Assembly (NCBI GenBank): GCA_002491245.1
Contig: DKVO01000025.1
Coordinates: forward strand, 1-32,112
Reading direction: 5' to 3'
Source: Porphyromonadaceae bacterium UBA7176
Lineage (GTDB): Bacteria; Bacteroidota; Bacteroidia; Bacteroidales; Muribaculaceae
DNA: 32,112 nucleotides
Positions 15,223-22,902 of the stretch are shown here, in pieces. The notes beneath the pieces are model-generated. The model searched no databases, was not told where the DNA came from, and saw nothing but the letters and a program-made list of their open reading frames with translations. The position numbers and the translations under genes were made by a program. Each line of letters starts with the position of its first letter. Within the stretch, counting starts at the first letter, position 1.

Positions 15223-18200
15223 TTATGATTTCTTTACGACTGCACCGAGTTTGAGGTCGTCGATGTCGAGGATCACTACTTCTGCATCATCGGCAGGAAC
15301 AGCTACTTCGACATTATCAGCCAGAAGTTGGCCGGCGATATATGAGCCGTATTGTGCCACGACTTCCTCTACATTCTCGCCCGGAAGGAGGGTGAGGTTG
15401 ATATGGTCGGTGATGTCGTATCCGCGGTCTTTGCGCAGACGTTGGATGCGGTTCACGATGTCGCGTGCGAGACCTTCACGGAAGAGTTCGGGCGTGATGT
15501 CGATGTCGAGTGCCACAGTGAGTTCTCCGTCGTTGGCTACAAGCCAGCCCTCGATGTCCTCGCTGATTATCTTTACATCGTCAAGGTCGACACGGGTCAC
15601 ATTTCCGTCGAAGTCGAGGTCGATGAAACCATTGCGTTCGAGGTCGCCGATCTCTTCGCGGCTGAGGTTTTTGATACGCTCGGCGGCCGTCTTCATGAGT
15701 TTGCCGAATTTCGGGCCGAGTTTCTTGAAGTCGGGTTGTACGCGCTTTACAAATACCTCGTTGTCGGCTGCCACGATTTCGAGAGCTTTGACGTTGACTT
15801 CGGCTTTTACCGTATCGGCAACCGATTGCAAGGCAGCCTCGAGCTCGGCGTCGTTGGCCGGAACAAGCATTTTGACGAGCGGTTGACGCACTTTGATATT
15901 GGCTTTCTTGCGGAGCGAGAGTACCAGCGAGGTCAGACGCTGGGCTATGTCCATGCGGCGCTCGAGGGCAGTGTCGACAGCCGAGGTGTCGCAGACAGGG
16001 AAGTCGGAAAGGTGTACCGATTTGTCGCTTTGTGTAAGGTCGCGGTAGAGGCGGTCGGCGTAGAAAGGCGCTGTCGGAGCCATCAGTTTTGCAACTGTGA
16101 GAAGGCAGGTGTAGAGGGTCTGGTAAGCTGCCATCTTATCGCGGTCGAGCTCTCCGCCCCAGAAACGCTTGCGGTTGAGGCGTACATACCAGTTCGACAG
16201 ATTGTCGAGCACAAATGTCGATATTGCTCTTGCGGCGCGTGTTGGCTCATAGTTGTCGAGCTCGTCGGCGACAGTCTTGACCAGAGTGTTGAGCAACGAC
16301 AATATCCAACGGTCAATCTCAGGGCGTTCGGTCAGAGGTATCTGTTCGCTTTCGGGGTCGAAACCGTCGACGTTGGCATACATCGCGAAGAAATTGTACG
16401 TGTTGGTGAGGGTCGAGAAGAACTTTCGGGCTGTCTCTTTCACTCCTTCGGGATCGTATTTGAGGTTATCCCAAGGAGAAGAAGTCGAAATCATGTACCA
16501 ACGCAGAGGATCGGCTCCCGATTCTTCGATAGTCTTGAAGGGGTCGACGGTATTGCCTTTGCGTTTCGACATCTTCTCGCCGTTTTTGTCGAGAACAAGG
16601 CCGTTCGATATCACGGCTTTGAATGCCGGATGGTCGAATGCCATCGTGCCGATAGCGTGGAGGGTGAAGAACCAACCACGGGTCTGGTCAACGCCTTCGG
16701 CTATGAAGTCGGCCGGGAAAAGACGTCCGCTGTCAAGGCCTTCCTTATTCTCGAACGGGTAGTGTATCTGGGCATAAGGCATCGAGCCTGAGTCGAACCA
16801 CACGTCGATGAGGTCGGCCTCGCGATGCATGGGTTTTCCTGTAGGCGATACCAGCACGATATCGTCGACATACGGACGGTGGAGGTCAATCTTTTCGTAA
16901 TTATCTTTGCTGTAGTCTCCTGGCACGAATCCTTTGTTGCGGATGGGGTTCGATTTCATTATTCCGGCAGCTACAGCCTTGTCGATTTCGTTGCAGAGGG
17001 TCTCCACACTTTCGATGCAGATTTCTTCTGTTCCGTCTTCGTTGCGCCAGATAGGTAGCGGAGTGCCCCAGTAGCGGCTGCGGCTGAGGTTCCAGTCCTG
17101 AAGGTTCTCGAGCCATTTGCCGAAACGTCCGCTGCCGGTAGAGGCTGGTTTCCACTGTATCGTGTCGTTAAACTCCATCATGCGCTCACGGGCTGCCGTA
17201 GAGCGGATAAACCAGCTGTCGAGCGGATAATAGATCACCGGTTTGTCGGTGCGCCAGCAGTGCGGATAGTTGTGTACATGCTTCTCGGTGCGGAAAGCGA
17301 GACCTTGAGCCTTGAGCTCCATGCATAGACGCACGTTGAGATCCTCAGCCTTCGCAGCTGCAGCTTCGTCGTAGCGTCCGCCGAGGTTGAACTGTGGATC
17401 GTAAGCGTTCTTTACAAATTCGCCGGCATGTTTGCCATAAAGGTCTGTGTCGACGCACATGGCGATAAATTCAGGCGCAAGTTCGGCAATATCGTAGAAT
17501 TTACCCTGAAGGTCTACCATCGGACGGGTCTCGCCGCGGCGGTTCACCATGAAGAGCGGCGGTATACCGGCAGCTTTTGCAACCTTGGCGTCATCAGCAC
17601 CGAATGTCGGGGCGATGTGTACGATACCCGTACCGTCGTCGGTTGTCACATAATCGCCAGGGATCACACGGAAAGCTTCGTCAGCAATCTCTACGAAACT
17701 GTCTTTTCCGACAGTGAACACCTTTTCAGGGTGGGCTGCAGCATATGTCGATACATATTCAGGAGCGAGTTCTCCGAGTTTCTCGCAAGGTTTTACCCAC
17801 GGCATCAGCTGCTTGTAGCGCATCCCCACAAGTTCGGGACCGGTGTAGCGGCCTGCTATGCGGTAGGGTACAACCTTGTCGCCCGGAGTGAAACTGTCGA
17901 GGTCGGCGGTTTCGCCTTCGCTCTTGAAGTATGAACTTACAAGTGATTCGGCCAGTACGACAGTTATTTTTTCGCCATTGTACGGATTGTAGGTGCGTAC
18001 GGCCACATAGTCGATTTTCGGGCCTACGCACAGGGCGGTGTTGCTGGGAAGAGTCCAGGGAGTGGTGGTCCAGGCCATGAAGCAGGGACGACCCCAACCG
18101 GTCATTTCTGGTTTGGGTTCGACGATGTCGAAAAGGACGGTTGCGGTGAGGTCCTTGACGTCGCGGTAACATCCGGGCTGGTTGAGTTCGTGCGAGCTTA

Positions 18201-18768
18201 GGCCGGTGCCGGCTGCTGGAGAGTAGGGCTGGATTGTGTAGCCCTTGTAGAGCAGGCCTTTGGAGTGGAGGCGAGAGAGCAGCCACCAAACAGTTTCAAT
18301 ATACCTGTTGTCGTAAGTGATATACGGGTCTGTGGTGTCTACCCAATAGCCCATCATGTTTGTGAGCGTCTCCCATTCGCGGGTATATTTCATCACTTCG
18401 CGACGGCAGGCAGCGTTATAGTCGCCGACCGATATTTTCGTGCCGATATCCTCTTTGGTGATACCGAGAGATTTCTCTACACCAAGCTCTACCGGAAGAC
18501 CGTGGGTGTCCCAACCGGCTTTGCGTTCTACGCGGAAGCCGCGCATGGTTTTGTAACGGCAGAAGAGGTCTTTAATCGTGCGCGCCATTACGTGGTGTAT
18601 GCCTGGCATACCGTTGGCCGACGGCGGACCTTCGTAGAAAACAAACGACGGCGCACCCTCGCGCAGGGCCACGCTTTGCTCAAAGAGGTTTTCGGCCTCC
18701 CAAAGAGCGAGTATTTCTTTATTCAGCTCCGAGAGGTTCTGTCCGGAGCGTTCGTTGAATTTCTTCAT
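15223..18768 (-). CDS. ileS: Isoleucyl-tRNA synthetase
   Basis: Charges tRNA-Ile with isoleucine and edits valine. Class I signatures are the HIGH equivalent GIHH in PPSANGMPGIHHVMAR (about residues 48-63) and KMSKR in DKNGEKMSKRKGNTVDP. The editing domain lies between them (GDYVTTDDGTGIVHIAPTFG). At 1181 residues it is long, and the C-terminal region lacks an obvious cysteine zinc knuckle, so it looks like the longer, eukaryote-like IleRS branch, which is often less sensitive to mupirocin; that subtype call is inference. The start at 18768 (MKKFNERSGQNLSE) is chosen over 18855, which lies in the rpsP terminator. Confidence 0.96.
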   Translation of the reverse strand: MKKFNERSGQNLSELNKEILALWEAENLFEQSVALREGAPSFVFYEGPPSANGMPGIHHVMARTIKDLFCRYKTMRGFRVERKAGWDTHGLPVELGVEKSLGITKEDIGTKISVGDYNAACRREVMKYTREWETLTNMMGYWVDTTDPYITYDNRYIETVWWLLSRLHSKGLLYKGYTIQPYSPAAGTGLSSHELNQPGCYRDVKDLTATVLFDIVEPKPEMTGWGRPCFMAWTTTPWTLPSNTALCVGPKIDYVAVRTYNPYNGEKITVVLAESLVSSYFKSEGETADLDSFTPGDKVVPYRIAGRYTGPELVGMRYKQLMPWVKPCEKLGELAPEYVSTYAAAHPEKVFTVGKDSFVEIADEAFRVIPGDYVTTDDGTGIVHIAPTFGADDAKVAKAAGIPPLFMVNRRGETRPMVDLQGKFYDIAELAPEFIAMCVDTDLYGKHAGEFVKNAYDPQFNLGGRYDEAAAAKAEDLNVRLCMELKAQGLAFRTEKHVHNYPHCWRTDKPVIYYPLDSWFIRSTAARERMMEFNDTIQWKPASTGSGRFGKWLENLQDWNLSRSRYWGTPLPIWRNEDGTEEICIESVETLCNEIDKAVAAGIMKSNPIRNKGFVPGDYSKDNYEKIDLHRPYVDDIVLVSPTGKPMHREADLIDVWFDSGSMPYAQIHYPFENKEGLDSGRLFPADFIAEGVDQTRGWFFTLHAIGTMAFDHPAFKAVISNGLVLDKNGEKMSKRKGNTVDPFKTIEESGADPLRWYMISTSSPWDNLKYDPEGVKETARKFFSTLTNTYNFFAMYANVDGFDPESEQIPLTERPEIDRWILSLLNTLVKTVADELDNYEPTRAARAISTFVLDNLSNWYVRLNRKRFWGGELDRDKMAAYQTLYTCLLTVAKLMAPTAPFYADRLYRDLTQSDKSVHLSDFPVCDTSAVDTALERRMDIAQRLTSLVLSLRKKANIKVRQPLVKMLVPANDAELEAALQSVADTVKAEVNVKALEIVAADNEVFVKRVQPDFKKLGPKFGKLMKTAAERIKNLSREEIGDLERNGFIDLDFDGNVTRVDLDDVKIISEDIEGWLVANDGELTVALDIDITPELFREGLARDIVNRIQRLRKDRGYDITDHINLTLLPGENVEEVVAQYGSYIAGQLLADNVEVAVPADDAEVVILDIDDLKLGAVVKKS

Positions 18769-18821
18769 AATCTTAATGCCTCGTAATGGTATTGAGTGGG
18801 AGAAGGGGCGTAAAATTTGAA

Positions 18822-18860
18822 AAAGGGTGTGCCGACGGGATAAACGCAGACACACCCTTT
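18822..18860 (-). terminator. Terminator after rpsP
   Basis: AAAGGGTGTG/CACACCCTTT 10-bp perfect stem with a 19-base loop. On the minus strand it is followed by TTCAAATTTT. It lies 28 bp past the rpsP stop and separates rpsP from ileS. Confidence 0.75.
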
Positions 18861-18888
18861 AGAGTATCGTAGTGATCGGAGTTGCGGC

Positions 18889-19425
18889 TTATTCGGCAGC
18901 AGCTTCGGTCTCTTCGGCGGGAGCTTCGGTAGCTTCGGCGTTTGCGGCTGCGGCGGCAGCTGCTGCTTCGGCTTTCTTCTTCGCTACGAGCTCGGCGATA
19001 GCCTTGTTCTTAGCGGCTTCAGCTTCAAGACGCTGTTTTGCCGACTGCTCGCGCTGCTGGGCCATAGTGGCTTTTGCGTTTGCGGTCTTGGCGTCTTTCT
19101 TTGCTTTCCATTCGTTGAAGCGGCGTTCGGCCTCAGCCTGGTCGAAAGCACCTTTCTTCACACCGCCCATGAGGTGGTGCATCAGCATTACACCTTCGTG
19201 AGAGAGGATTGAACGAACGGTATCGGTGGGCTCGGCACCGACGGTCACCCAATACAAAGCACGCTCGAAATCGAGTGTAATAGTAGCAGGATTAGTGTTC
19301 GGATTATAAGAACCTATCCTTTCAATAAATCTACCATCTCGTGGTGCCCTGCTATCGGCGATGACAATAGGATAGAACGCATAGTTCTTACGACCATGAC
19401 GTTGCAGTCTGATTTTTGTTGCCAT
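18889..19425 (-). CDS. rpsP: 30S ribosomal protein S16 with acidic/alanine-rich tail
   Basis: Small-subunit assembly protein. The N-terminal ~85 residues are a normal S16 (MATKIRLQRHGRKNYAFYPI, RDGRFIERIGSYNPN, LDFERALYWVTVGAEPTDTV). The 178-residue total includes about 90 further residues: a basic, probably helical part (EAERRFNEWKAKKDAKTANA) and an Ala/Glu-rich end (TEAPAEETEAAAE). Such tails are usual in Bacteroidetes S16. It is a single-gene unit with an exact consensus promoter at 19465-19496 and its own terminator. Confidence 0.96.
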   Translation of the reverse strand: MATKIRLQRHGRKNYAFYPIVIADSRAPRDGRFIERIGSYNPNTNPATITLDFERALYWVTVGAEPTDTVRSILSHEGVMLMHHLMGGVKKGAFDQAEAERRFNEWKAKKDAKTANAKATMAQQREQSAKQRLEAEAAKNKAIAELVAKKKAEAAAAAAAANAEATEAPAEETEAAAE

Positions 19426-19464
19426 TTAATGTTGTTTGTATTTGGTTGTTTTTGTTTGCGACCG

Positions 19465-19496
19465 CAAAGATACGTCTTTTATCCGACATTACCAAA
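19465..19496 (-). promoter_or_regulatory. Promoter of rpsP
   Basis: Minus-strand TTTG (19496-19493), 20-base spacer, TATCTTTG (19472-19465): exact consensus, with transcription starting roughly 35 bases before the rpsP ATG. Confidence 0.8.
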
Positions 19497-19866
19497 CTTT
19501 TTTTGAATGTGGGTGTATTATGATGGCATTTTTGCTTTTTGAAAACAAAATTGCAATTTTGTGGGTGGAAACCCTATGGTTTCTGACATGAGAGAAAGCG
19601 TTTTTTGCTTTATCCTTCTGCCAAAATCGCCAAATTTTAACCACAGAGGAGAGAGCAGTCATGAAAGCGCCCTTGTCTTGCCGTGTATCCACTCCCCAGC
19701 AAGGGGATTGAAATATCGGTCAGGCGTGGGAGTGGACTGTTTATTCTGTGGTGGGCGTTTGGCGATGCCTGGTAGAGATAAACAGAACCTGTTCCACGCT
19801 TTTTTATTTGGTAATATTTTTCAGGGACAAAAAGAGGAACGGGACCCTTGGATAACTTTCCTGTTT
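19497..19866. other. 370-bp stretch without a convincing gene, containing a foldable CRISPR-like motif
   Basis: Open frames cross this stretch but show no protein-like composition, so I read it as noncoding or decayed. Positions 19685-19714 read like a single CRISPR repeat, with a CCCC-AGCAA-GGGG palindrome and the ending ATTGAAAT; no second copy is in the window. In addition TCCACTCCC (19688-19696) is perfectly complementary to GGGAGTGGA (19728-19736), so two mutually exclusive hairpins are possible. A small RNA or regulatory leader for the downstream HTH gene is conceivable. Confidence 0.4.
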
Positions 19867-20085
19867 ATGGAATTGCATGTGGGCCATATGATAAAGGCGA
19901 TTTTTGAGACGAAGCCTCGTTCGTGTACTGTTTCCTGGTTTGCTCGGCAACTGAATTGTGACCGTCGTAATGTTTACGATATATTTAATCGACGGACTAT
20001 TGATACTGAATTATTGTTGCGCATAGGTCGCATTCTTGACTATGATTTTTTTGCTGAGATTTCGAAAAGATTGTATGATAAGTAG
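19867..20085 (+). CDS. Small helix-turn-helix (XRE-like) regulator
   Basis: A 72-residue protein starting MELHVGHMIKAIF. The segment CTVSWFARQLNCDRRNVYDIFNRRTIDTELLLRIGRIL is a compact helix-turn-helix region of a type common as tiny stand-alone proteins in Bacteroidetes (pattern SVTWFARQLCCDRTNVYKIF, then SIDTELL). The open frame extends upstream to 19561, but that part looks random, so the ATG at 19867 is used. It lies 143 bp upstream of the RiPP precursor on the same strand, so it may regulate that operon; nothing in the sequence proves it. No convincing promoter was seen for it. Confidence 0.7.
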   Translation: MELHVGHMIKAIFETKPRSCTVSWFARQLNCDRRNVYDIFNRRTIDTELLLRIGRILDYDFFAEISKRLYDK

Positions 20086-20133
20086 TTGTGAAACATCTTT
20101 TCACAATGTGTGTAGTGAAGTGTCTCGTTTTTG

Positions 20134-20166
20134 TTGTGTAGATTTGAATAGCTGATAATAATTTTG
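20134..20166 (+). promoter_or_regulatory. Likely promoter of the RiPP operon
   Basis: TAATTTTG (20159-20166) matches TAnnTTTG, with TTG at 20134-20136 as a possible -33 element at a slightly long spacing of 22. It would start transcription near 20173, about 55 bases before the precursor ATG. Confidence 0.5.
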
Positions 20167-20228
20167 CATCTAAAGAAAAAGCCGAATCGCTTGAAAGGAT
20201 GTAGGCATTATTATTTAAATAGACAACC

Positions 20229-20378
20229 ATGAAAAAGTTGATTAAAGCTCTTTTTGGTATCGAGGCAACTGCAACAGCTATCCGCGGCAAAAAATCTTCA
20301 GGTACAGAAGATATTAGCTCCGCTTACAAGCATTGGCGTGCAAGCGCTACTCGCGGCGATTCTTCTTCGACTAACTAA
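20229..20378 (+). CDS. Putative lasso-type RiPP precursor peptide (49 aa)
   Basis: A 49-codon gene immediately before lasso-type maturation enzymes; an in-frame TAG lies two codons upstream, which fixes the ATG. The N-terminus MKKLIKALFGIEA is an amphipathic leader-like helix. The rest is Ser/Thr/Gly-rich and ends SSSTN. Best lasso reading: leader 1-19, core from G20, because G20 has acidic residues at positions 8 and 9 of the core (E27, D28), where the ring-closing side chain is expected; the core would be 30 residues. Against this, the penultimate leader residue is I18, not the usual Thr. A half-repeat exists: ATAIRGKKSSGT (15-26) and ASATRGDSSSTN (38-49). The role as precursor rests on position, size and composition, not on a known family. 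Confidence 0.68.
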   Translation: MKKLIKALFGIEATATAIRGKKSSGTEDISSAYKHWRASATRGDSSSTN

Positions 20379-20394
20379 GTGAAGTAAGACCAAG

Positions 20395-20428
20395 AAGGAC
20401 TTCCTGCGTTTGCTTGGGGAGTCCTTTT
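20395..20428 (+). terminator. Intrinsic terminator/attenuator between precursor and enzymes
   Basis: AAGGACTTCC (20395-20404) pairs with GGGAGTCCTT (20417-20426) with one G-U wobble, followed by a short T-rich tract. It lies 16 bp past the precursor stop. Partial termination here would give much more precursor than enzyme mRNA, a common RiPP arrangement. Confidence 0.7.
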
Positions 20429-20445
20429 ATTATACATATAATTCT

Positions 20446-21009
20446 ATGTATGTTAATATTACCAGTTATTTCAGAGGGAAGAAATACAGATTTAATAACA
20501 TATTTGGTTATCTGAGATCATCACTAAGTCGAAGTGGTGGAGTGTATGCTTTAGCTGCTGATGACACCAAGTCTGAAAAGACAAGGAGATTTATGGATTT
20601 GGCCGAAAACCCATATTTGCTATCTCCTTCTGTATCGAAGGTTTCTGTTGATTTGGCTGAAATCCCGAAATACTTGTGTGCCTATGCAAAGCTTTTAGTG
20701 TGGGCTCATAAACATTTTTATCCGTTGGTATGGTGCTTGAGCCATCTTCGTTTTGGTTATTTTTCTTCTGCCATAGATGCTACAGATGCATTTTGCATGA
20801 TTATTGAAGGTAATCAAAACGAGATGTGTCTCCCAAGGTCTGTGTTCGCTGCCACGATGTCAAGGCGGTTCAAGAAAGATGGAGCGATGTTTGTCGGAGT
20901 CTTTCATCCCTCGCGTCGTCTTCATGCCTGGGTTATCGAAGGCGATTGTATAGCTTATAGAAATGATTCTATCTGGATAAATTTTACTCCGGTAAGTATA
21001 TTGATATAA
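20446..21009 (+). CDS. Lasso peptide B2-type protease (transglutaminase-like)
   Basis: Predicted leader peptidase of a lasso-type pathway. The C-terminal part has the B2 hallmark: CLPRS with catalytic C128, then GAMFVGV and HAWV with H160. The C-to-H distance of 32 equals, as I recall, that of McjB (C150/H182). The third residue may be D174. Residues about 68-125 form the usual hydrophobic helical part before CLPRS. The first ~65 residues are extra relative to a stand-alone B2 and could hold a diverged recognition element, since no separate B1 gene is present. A TTG start at 20410 lies inside the terminator arm, so the ATG at 20446 is used (187 residues). Its stop overlaps the next ATG (TAATG). 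Confidence 0.85.
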   Translation: MYVNITSYFRGKKYRFNNIFGYLRSSLSRSGGVYALAADDTKSEKTRRFMDLAENPYLLSPSVSKVSVDLAEIPKYLCAYAKLLVWAHKHFYPLVWCLSHLRFGYFSSAIDATDAFCMIIEGNQNEMCLPRSVFAATMSRRFKKDGAMFVGVFHPSRRLHAWVIEGDCIAYRNDSIWINFTPVSILI

Positions 21010-22157
21010 TGAAGATACACGAACCAGTTCCCTCTGTCTGTTTTTGGGATAATCAAGAGGGCCGATTTCTCGATGATATTTGGGACCGGCTTTACGGAGG
21101 GTTGTATAAAACTCTTGATATTGAGGCTTATATCAACAATAATCTTTTACCACCGGATAAGCTGCATCTCGAAAAACCGGTATTTGACGGGCTTACGCAT
21201 GTTCTACCTGGCATGAAATGGTGTGGACGCTCATGTTCTCGGTCGTTGGATATATATACTCCGACGTATCGGCCAATGACGCTTAATCAATTTATTGATC
21301 TGTCTGCTGATTTTTTTGAATCTCTCGGAGCAAAAAGAATTGGAGTACATCTAAGTGGAGGGCTTGATTCGGGTATAATAATCTGTCTGCTCAAAACGCT
21401 GGGGATTGATTTTGTTCCTATAGGGCTTGTGTCCTCGACATATGAATTTCGGACAGAAAGGCGTATACAGCAAATTTTGCAAGCATATGGTAGTGACGGT
21501 ATGCTGATTGATATTGAGAATGCTCCATTCTACTCTGGTCTTGATGAGATACCGCCACATCAGATGCCTTCGGCTGCAATCAGGTCAAACAGGAGTATGG
21601 ACTTGCTTGCTTCTGCATTCGAAAAGAGCGGTTGTGATGTGGTGTTGACTGGGCAAGGTGGTGATTCGGTGTTTGTAGATCCGGTGGATAGTATGGAGAG
21701 TTTAGAGTTTAATATTGGTAATGAATTTGACAACCCGGAAGATTATGAGTTGTTTTATCGTCCGAGAGGTATTAAACTGATTTCATTCTATGGTCAACCG
21801 GATATAATAGATGCAATTTGTTCTGCCTCACTTGGTCGTAAAACTGATCCTCTTAAAATTTGGGCAAGGGCGTGGTTCAAACCTATTTTGCCTCGTGAGT
21901 TATCTGACTTTACTTATTTCGCAGATTTTTTTGGTCTTTCGATGTGGGGGCTTGAACAGGCTCGGCCGGCAATTTGCCGGCTGTTTGAAGATGCGTATGC
22001 AAAAAGTAAATCTTCTTATTTTTCGCCTGAAAATATCAAAAAGACTATGGCTGCCGATATTTTTTCTTTTGAGTATAAGGATTATATCCGCTTTTGTAGT
22101 CTGTTGTCTATCGCAGTGTGGTATCATTCATTATTCGAAAACCGTAGCTTGATATGA
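21009..22157 (+). CDS. Asparagine synthetase-like ATP-dependent cyclase (lasso C-type), lacking the glutaminase domain
   Basis: Predicted to adenylate a side-chain carboxylate of the precursor and close the isopeptide ring. The synthetase domain has the PP-loop SGGLDSG (116-122) and LTGQGGDSVF (213-222). Ahead of it, VFDGLTHVLPG (58-68) corresponds to the linker that normally joins the two domains of AsnB. Usual lasso C proteins are about 550-650 residues and keep a (catalytically dead) N-terminal glutaminase-like domain; this one has 382 residues and only about 55 before the linker, so that domain is absent or reduced to a stub. It overlaps the genes on both sides (TAATG before, ATGA after), so it belongs to one coupled unit. 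Confidence 0.82.
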   Translation: MKIHEPVPSVCFWDNQEGRFLDDIWDRLYGGLYKTLDIEAYINNNLLPPDKLHLEKPVFDGLTHVLPGMKWCGRSCSRSLDIYTPTYRPMTLNQFIDLSADFFESLGAKRIGVHLSGGLDSGIIICLLKTLGIDFVPIGLVSSTYEFRTERRIQQILQAYGSDGMLIDIENAPFYSGLDEIPPHQMPSAAIRSNRSMDLLASAFEKSGCDVVLTGQGGDSVFVDPVDSMESLEFNIGNEFDNPEDYELFYRPRGIKLISFYGQPDIIDAICSASLGRKTDPLKIWARAWFKPILPRELSDFTYFADFFGLSMWGLEQARPAICRLFEDAYAKSKSSYFSPENIKKTMAADIFSFEYKDYIRFCSLLSIAVWYHSLFENRSLI

Positions 22158-22888
22158 TTGACATAATATATCCGTTTGATGATAGTGGTCGGGTTGTCGA
22201 TATTTTTCGTGAAGAGGCGGCATGTATGGCTTTGAAGGGGTTTAATATATTGCCGTCTGCAGAGCTTGCCACACATCCTTTTATGTTCCGCGGCTATATG
22301 ATGCGTAGACGTGAGGATTATCCGGAATCAACCTTGGGGGTAAATAATTACGATGCCTATCGTAAAACCTTGTTGATTAGCGAATATTTACACTGCATCA
22401 GTGATTGTACATTTCCTACTTTCATGGTGCCCCGATTGGAGTGTGAGGAAGTTGAGGCCCAGGTTAAGTCCCGTGGATGGAATAGGGCCTTTATCAAGCA
22501 GGATGCAAAATCATTATTTGCTCTCGGTGAGACAACTTCTGTATGGCCCGATACGTCAATAAAAGAGATGGCCGAAATTTATAGGGAATGGAAACTGTGT
22601 GGGCCTTTTGCTGTTAGGAAATTTATTGATGATCCGCAGATTTTTTATGATGAACAGCGTTATTGGGTCCTCAAGGGAGTTGCATATCATCCTTCAGGTG
22701 TGGTTCCTGACTTTGTGAAAGAAGCGGCTTGGAAGGTGTGGCTATTCTCAAACAGCTCTTATTTTACCGTTGATGTTGCCGGGAGTTTTGTTGTTGAAGT
22801 TAATCCTGGCGAAAGTTCTGATAGAGGTGGAGATAATTCTCCTGACTTTTTGGCTGAAGTGTTTGTCAAATCATTTCTGAAAGAGTGA
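22154..22888 (+). CDS. ATP-grasp ligase, R2K-type
   Basis: A 244-residue ATP-grasp protein resembling the R2K clade (PF14243/DUF4343 type). Visible landmarks: AFIKQDAKS with K115 as a nucleotide-binding lysine; AVRKFID (R155, K156) followed by EQRYWVLKG (E167, R169); and the metal-binding end TVDVAG...VVEVNPGE with D207, E215 and N217. ATP-grasp enzymes join a carboxylate, activated as acyl-phosphate, to an amine or other nucleophile. R2K members are known from genomic studies in peptide-tagging and peptide-modification settings. Its ATG overlaps the cyclase stop, so it is a committed part of the operon; the likely substrate is the peptide, perhaps its free C-terminus or an acidic side chain. 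That is inference. Confidence 0.78.
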   Translation: MIDIIYPFDDSGRVVDIFREEAACMALKGFNILPSAELATHPFMFRGYMMRRREDYPESTLGVNNYDAYRKTLLISEYLHCISDCTFPTFMVPRLECEEVEAQVKSRGWNRAFIKQDAKSLFALGETTSVWPDTSIKEMAEIYREWKLCGPFAVRKFIDDPQIFYDEQRYWVLKGVAYHPSGVVPDFVKEAAWKVWLFSNSSYFTVDVAGSFVVEVNPGESSDRGGDNSPDFLAEVFVKSFLKE

Positions 22889-22902
22889 CCTGATTCAAAG
22901 AA

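Noticed and set aside
15352..16791. 479-codon plus-strand frame opposite ileS
   Set aside because: Antisense shadow of ileS with no recognisable motif; similar long frames lie opposite glgP (1105-1809, 1978-2739) and uvrA (29210-30382).
19685..19714. A true CRISPR array
   Set aside because: Only one repeat-like unit, no regular spacers and no cas genes in the window; kept only as a low-confidence motif.
19561..19866. Upstream extension of the small HTH gene (174-codon frame)
   Set aside because: The first ~100 residues lack domain-like patterns, cross the hairpin region, and the family starts near MELHVGHMIKAIF.
20353..20361. RGD motif (R42-G43-D44) in the precursor as an integrin-binding motif
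   Set aside because: Three residues in a Ser/Thr-rich tail are not evidence; it is better explained as part of the half-repeat.
20410..20445. TTG start for the B2 protease
   Set aside because: The codon lies between the arms of the terminator; the ATG at 20446 leaves the hairpin free and keeps all conserved parts.
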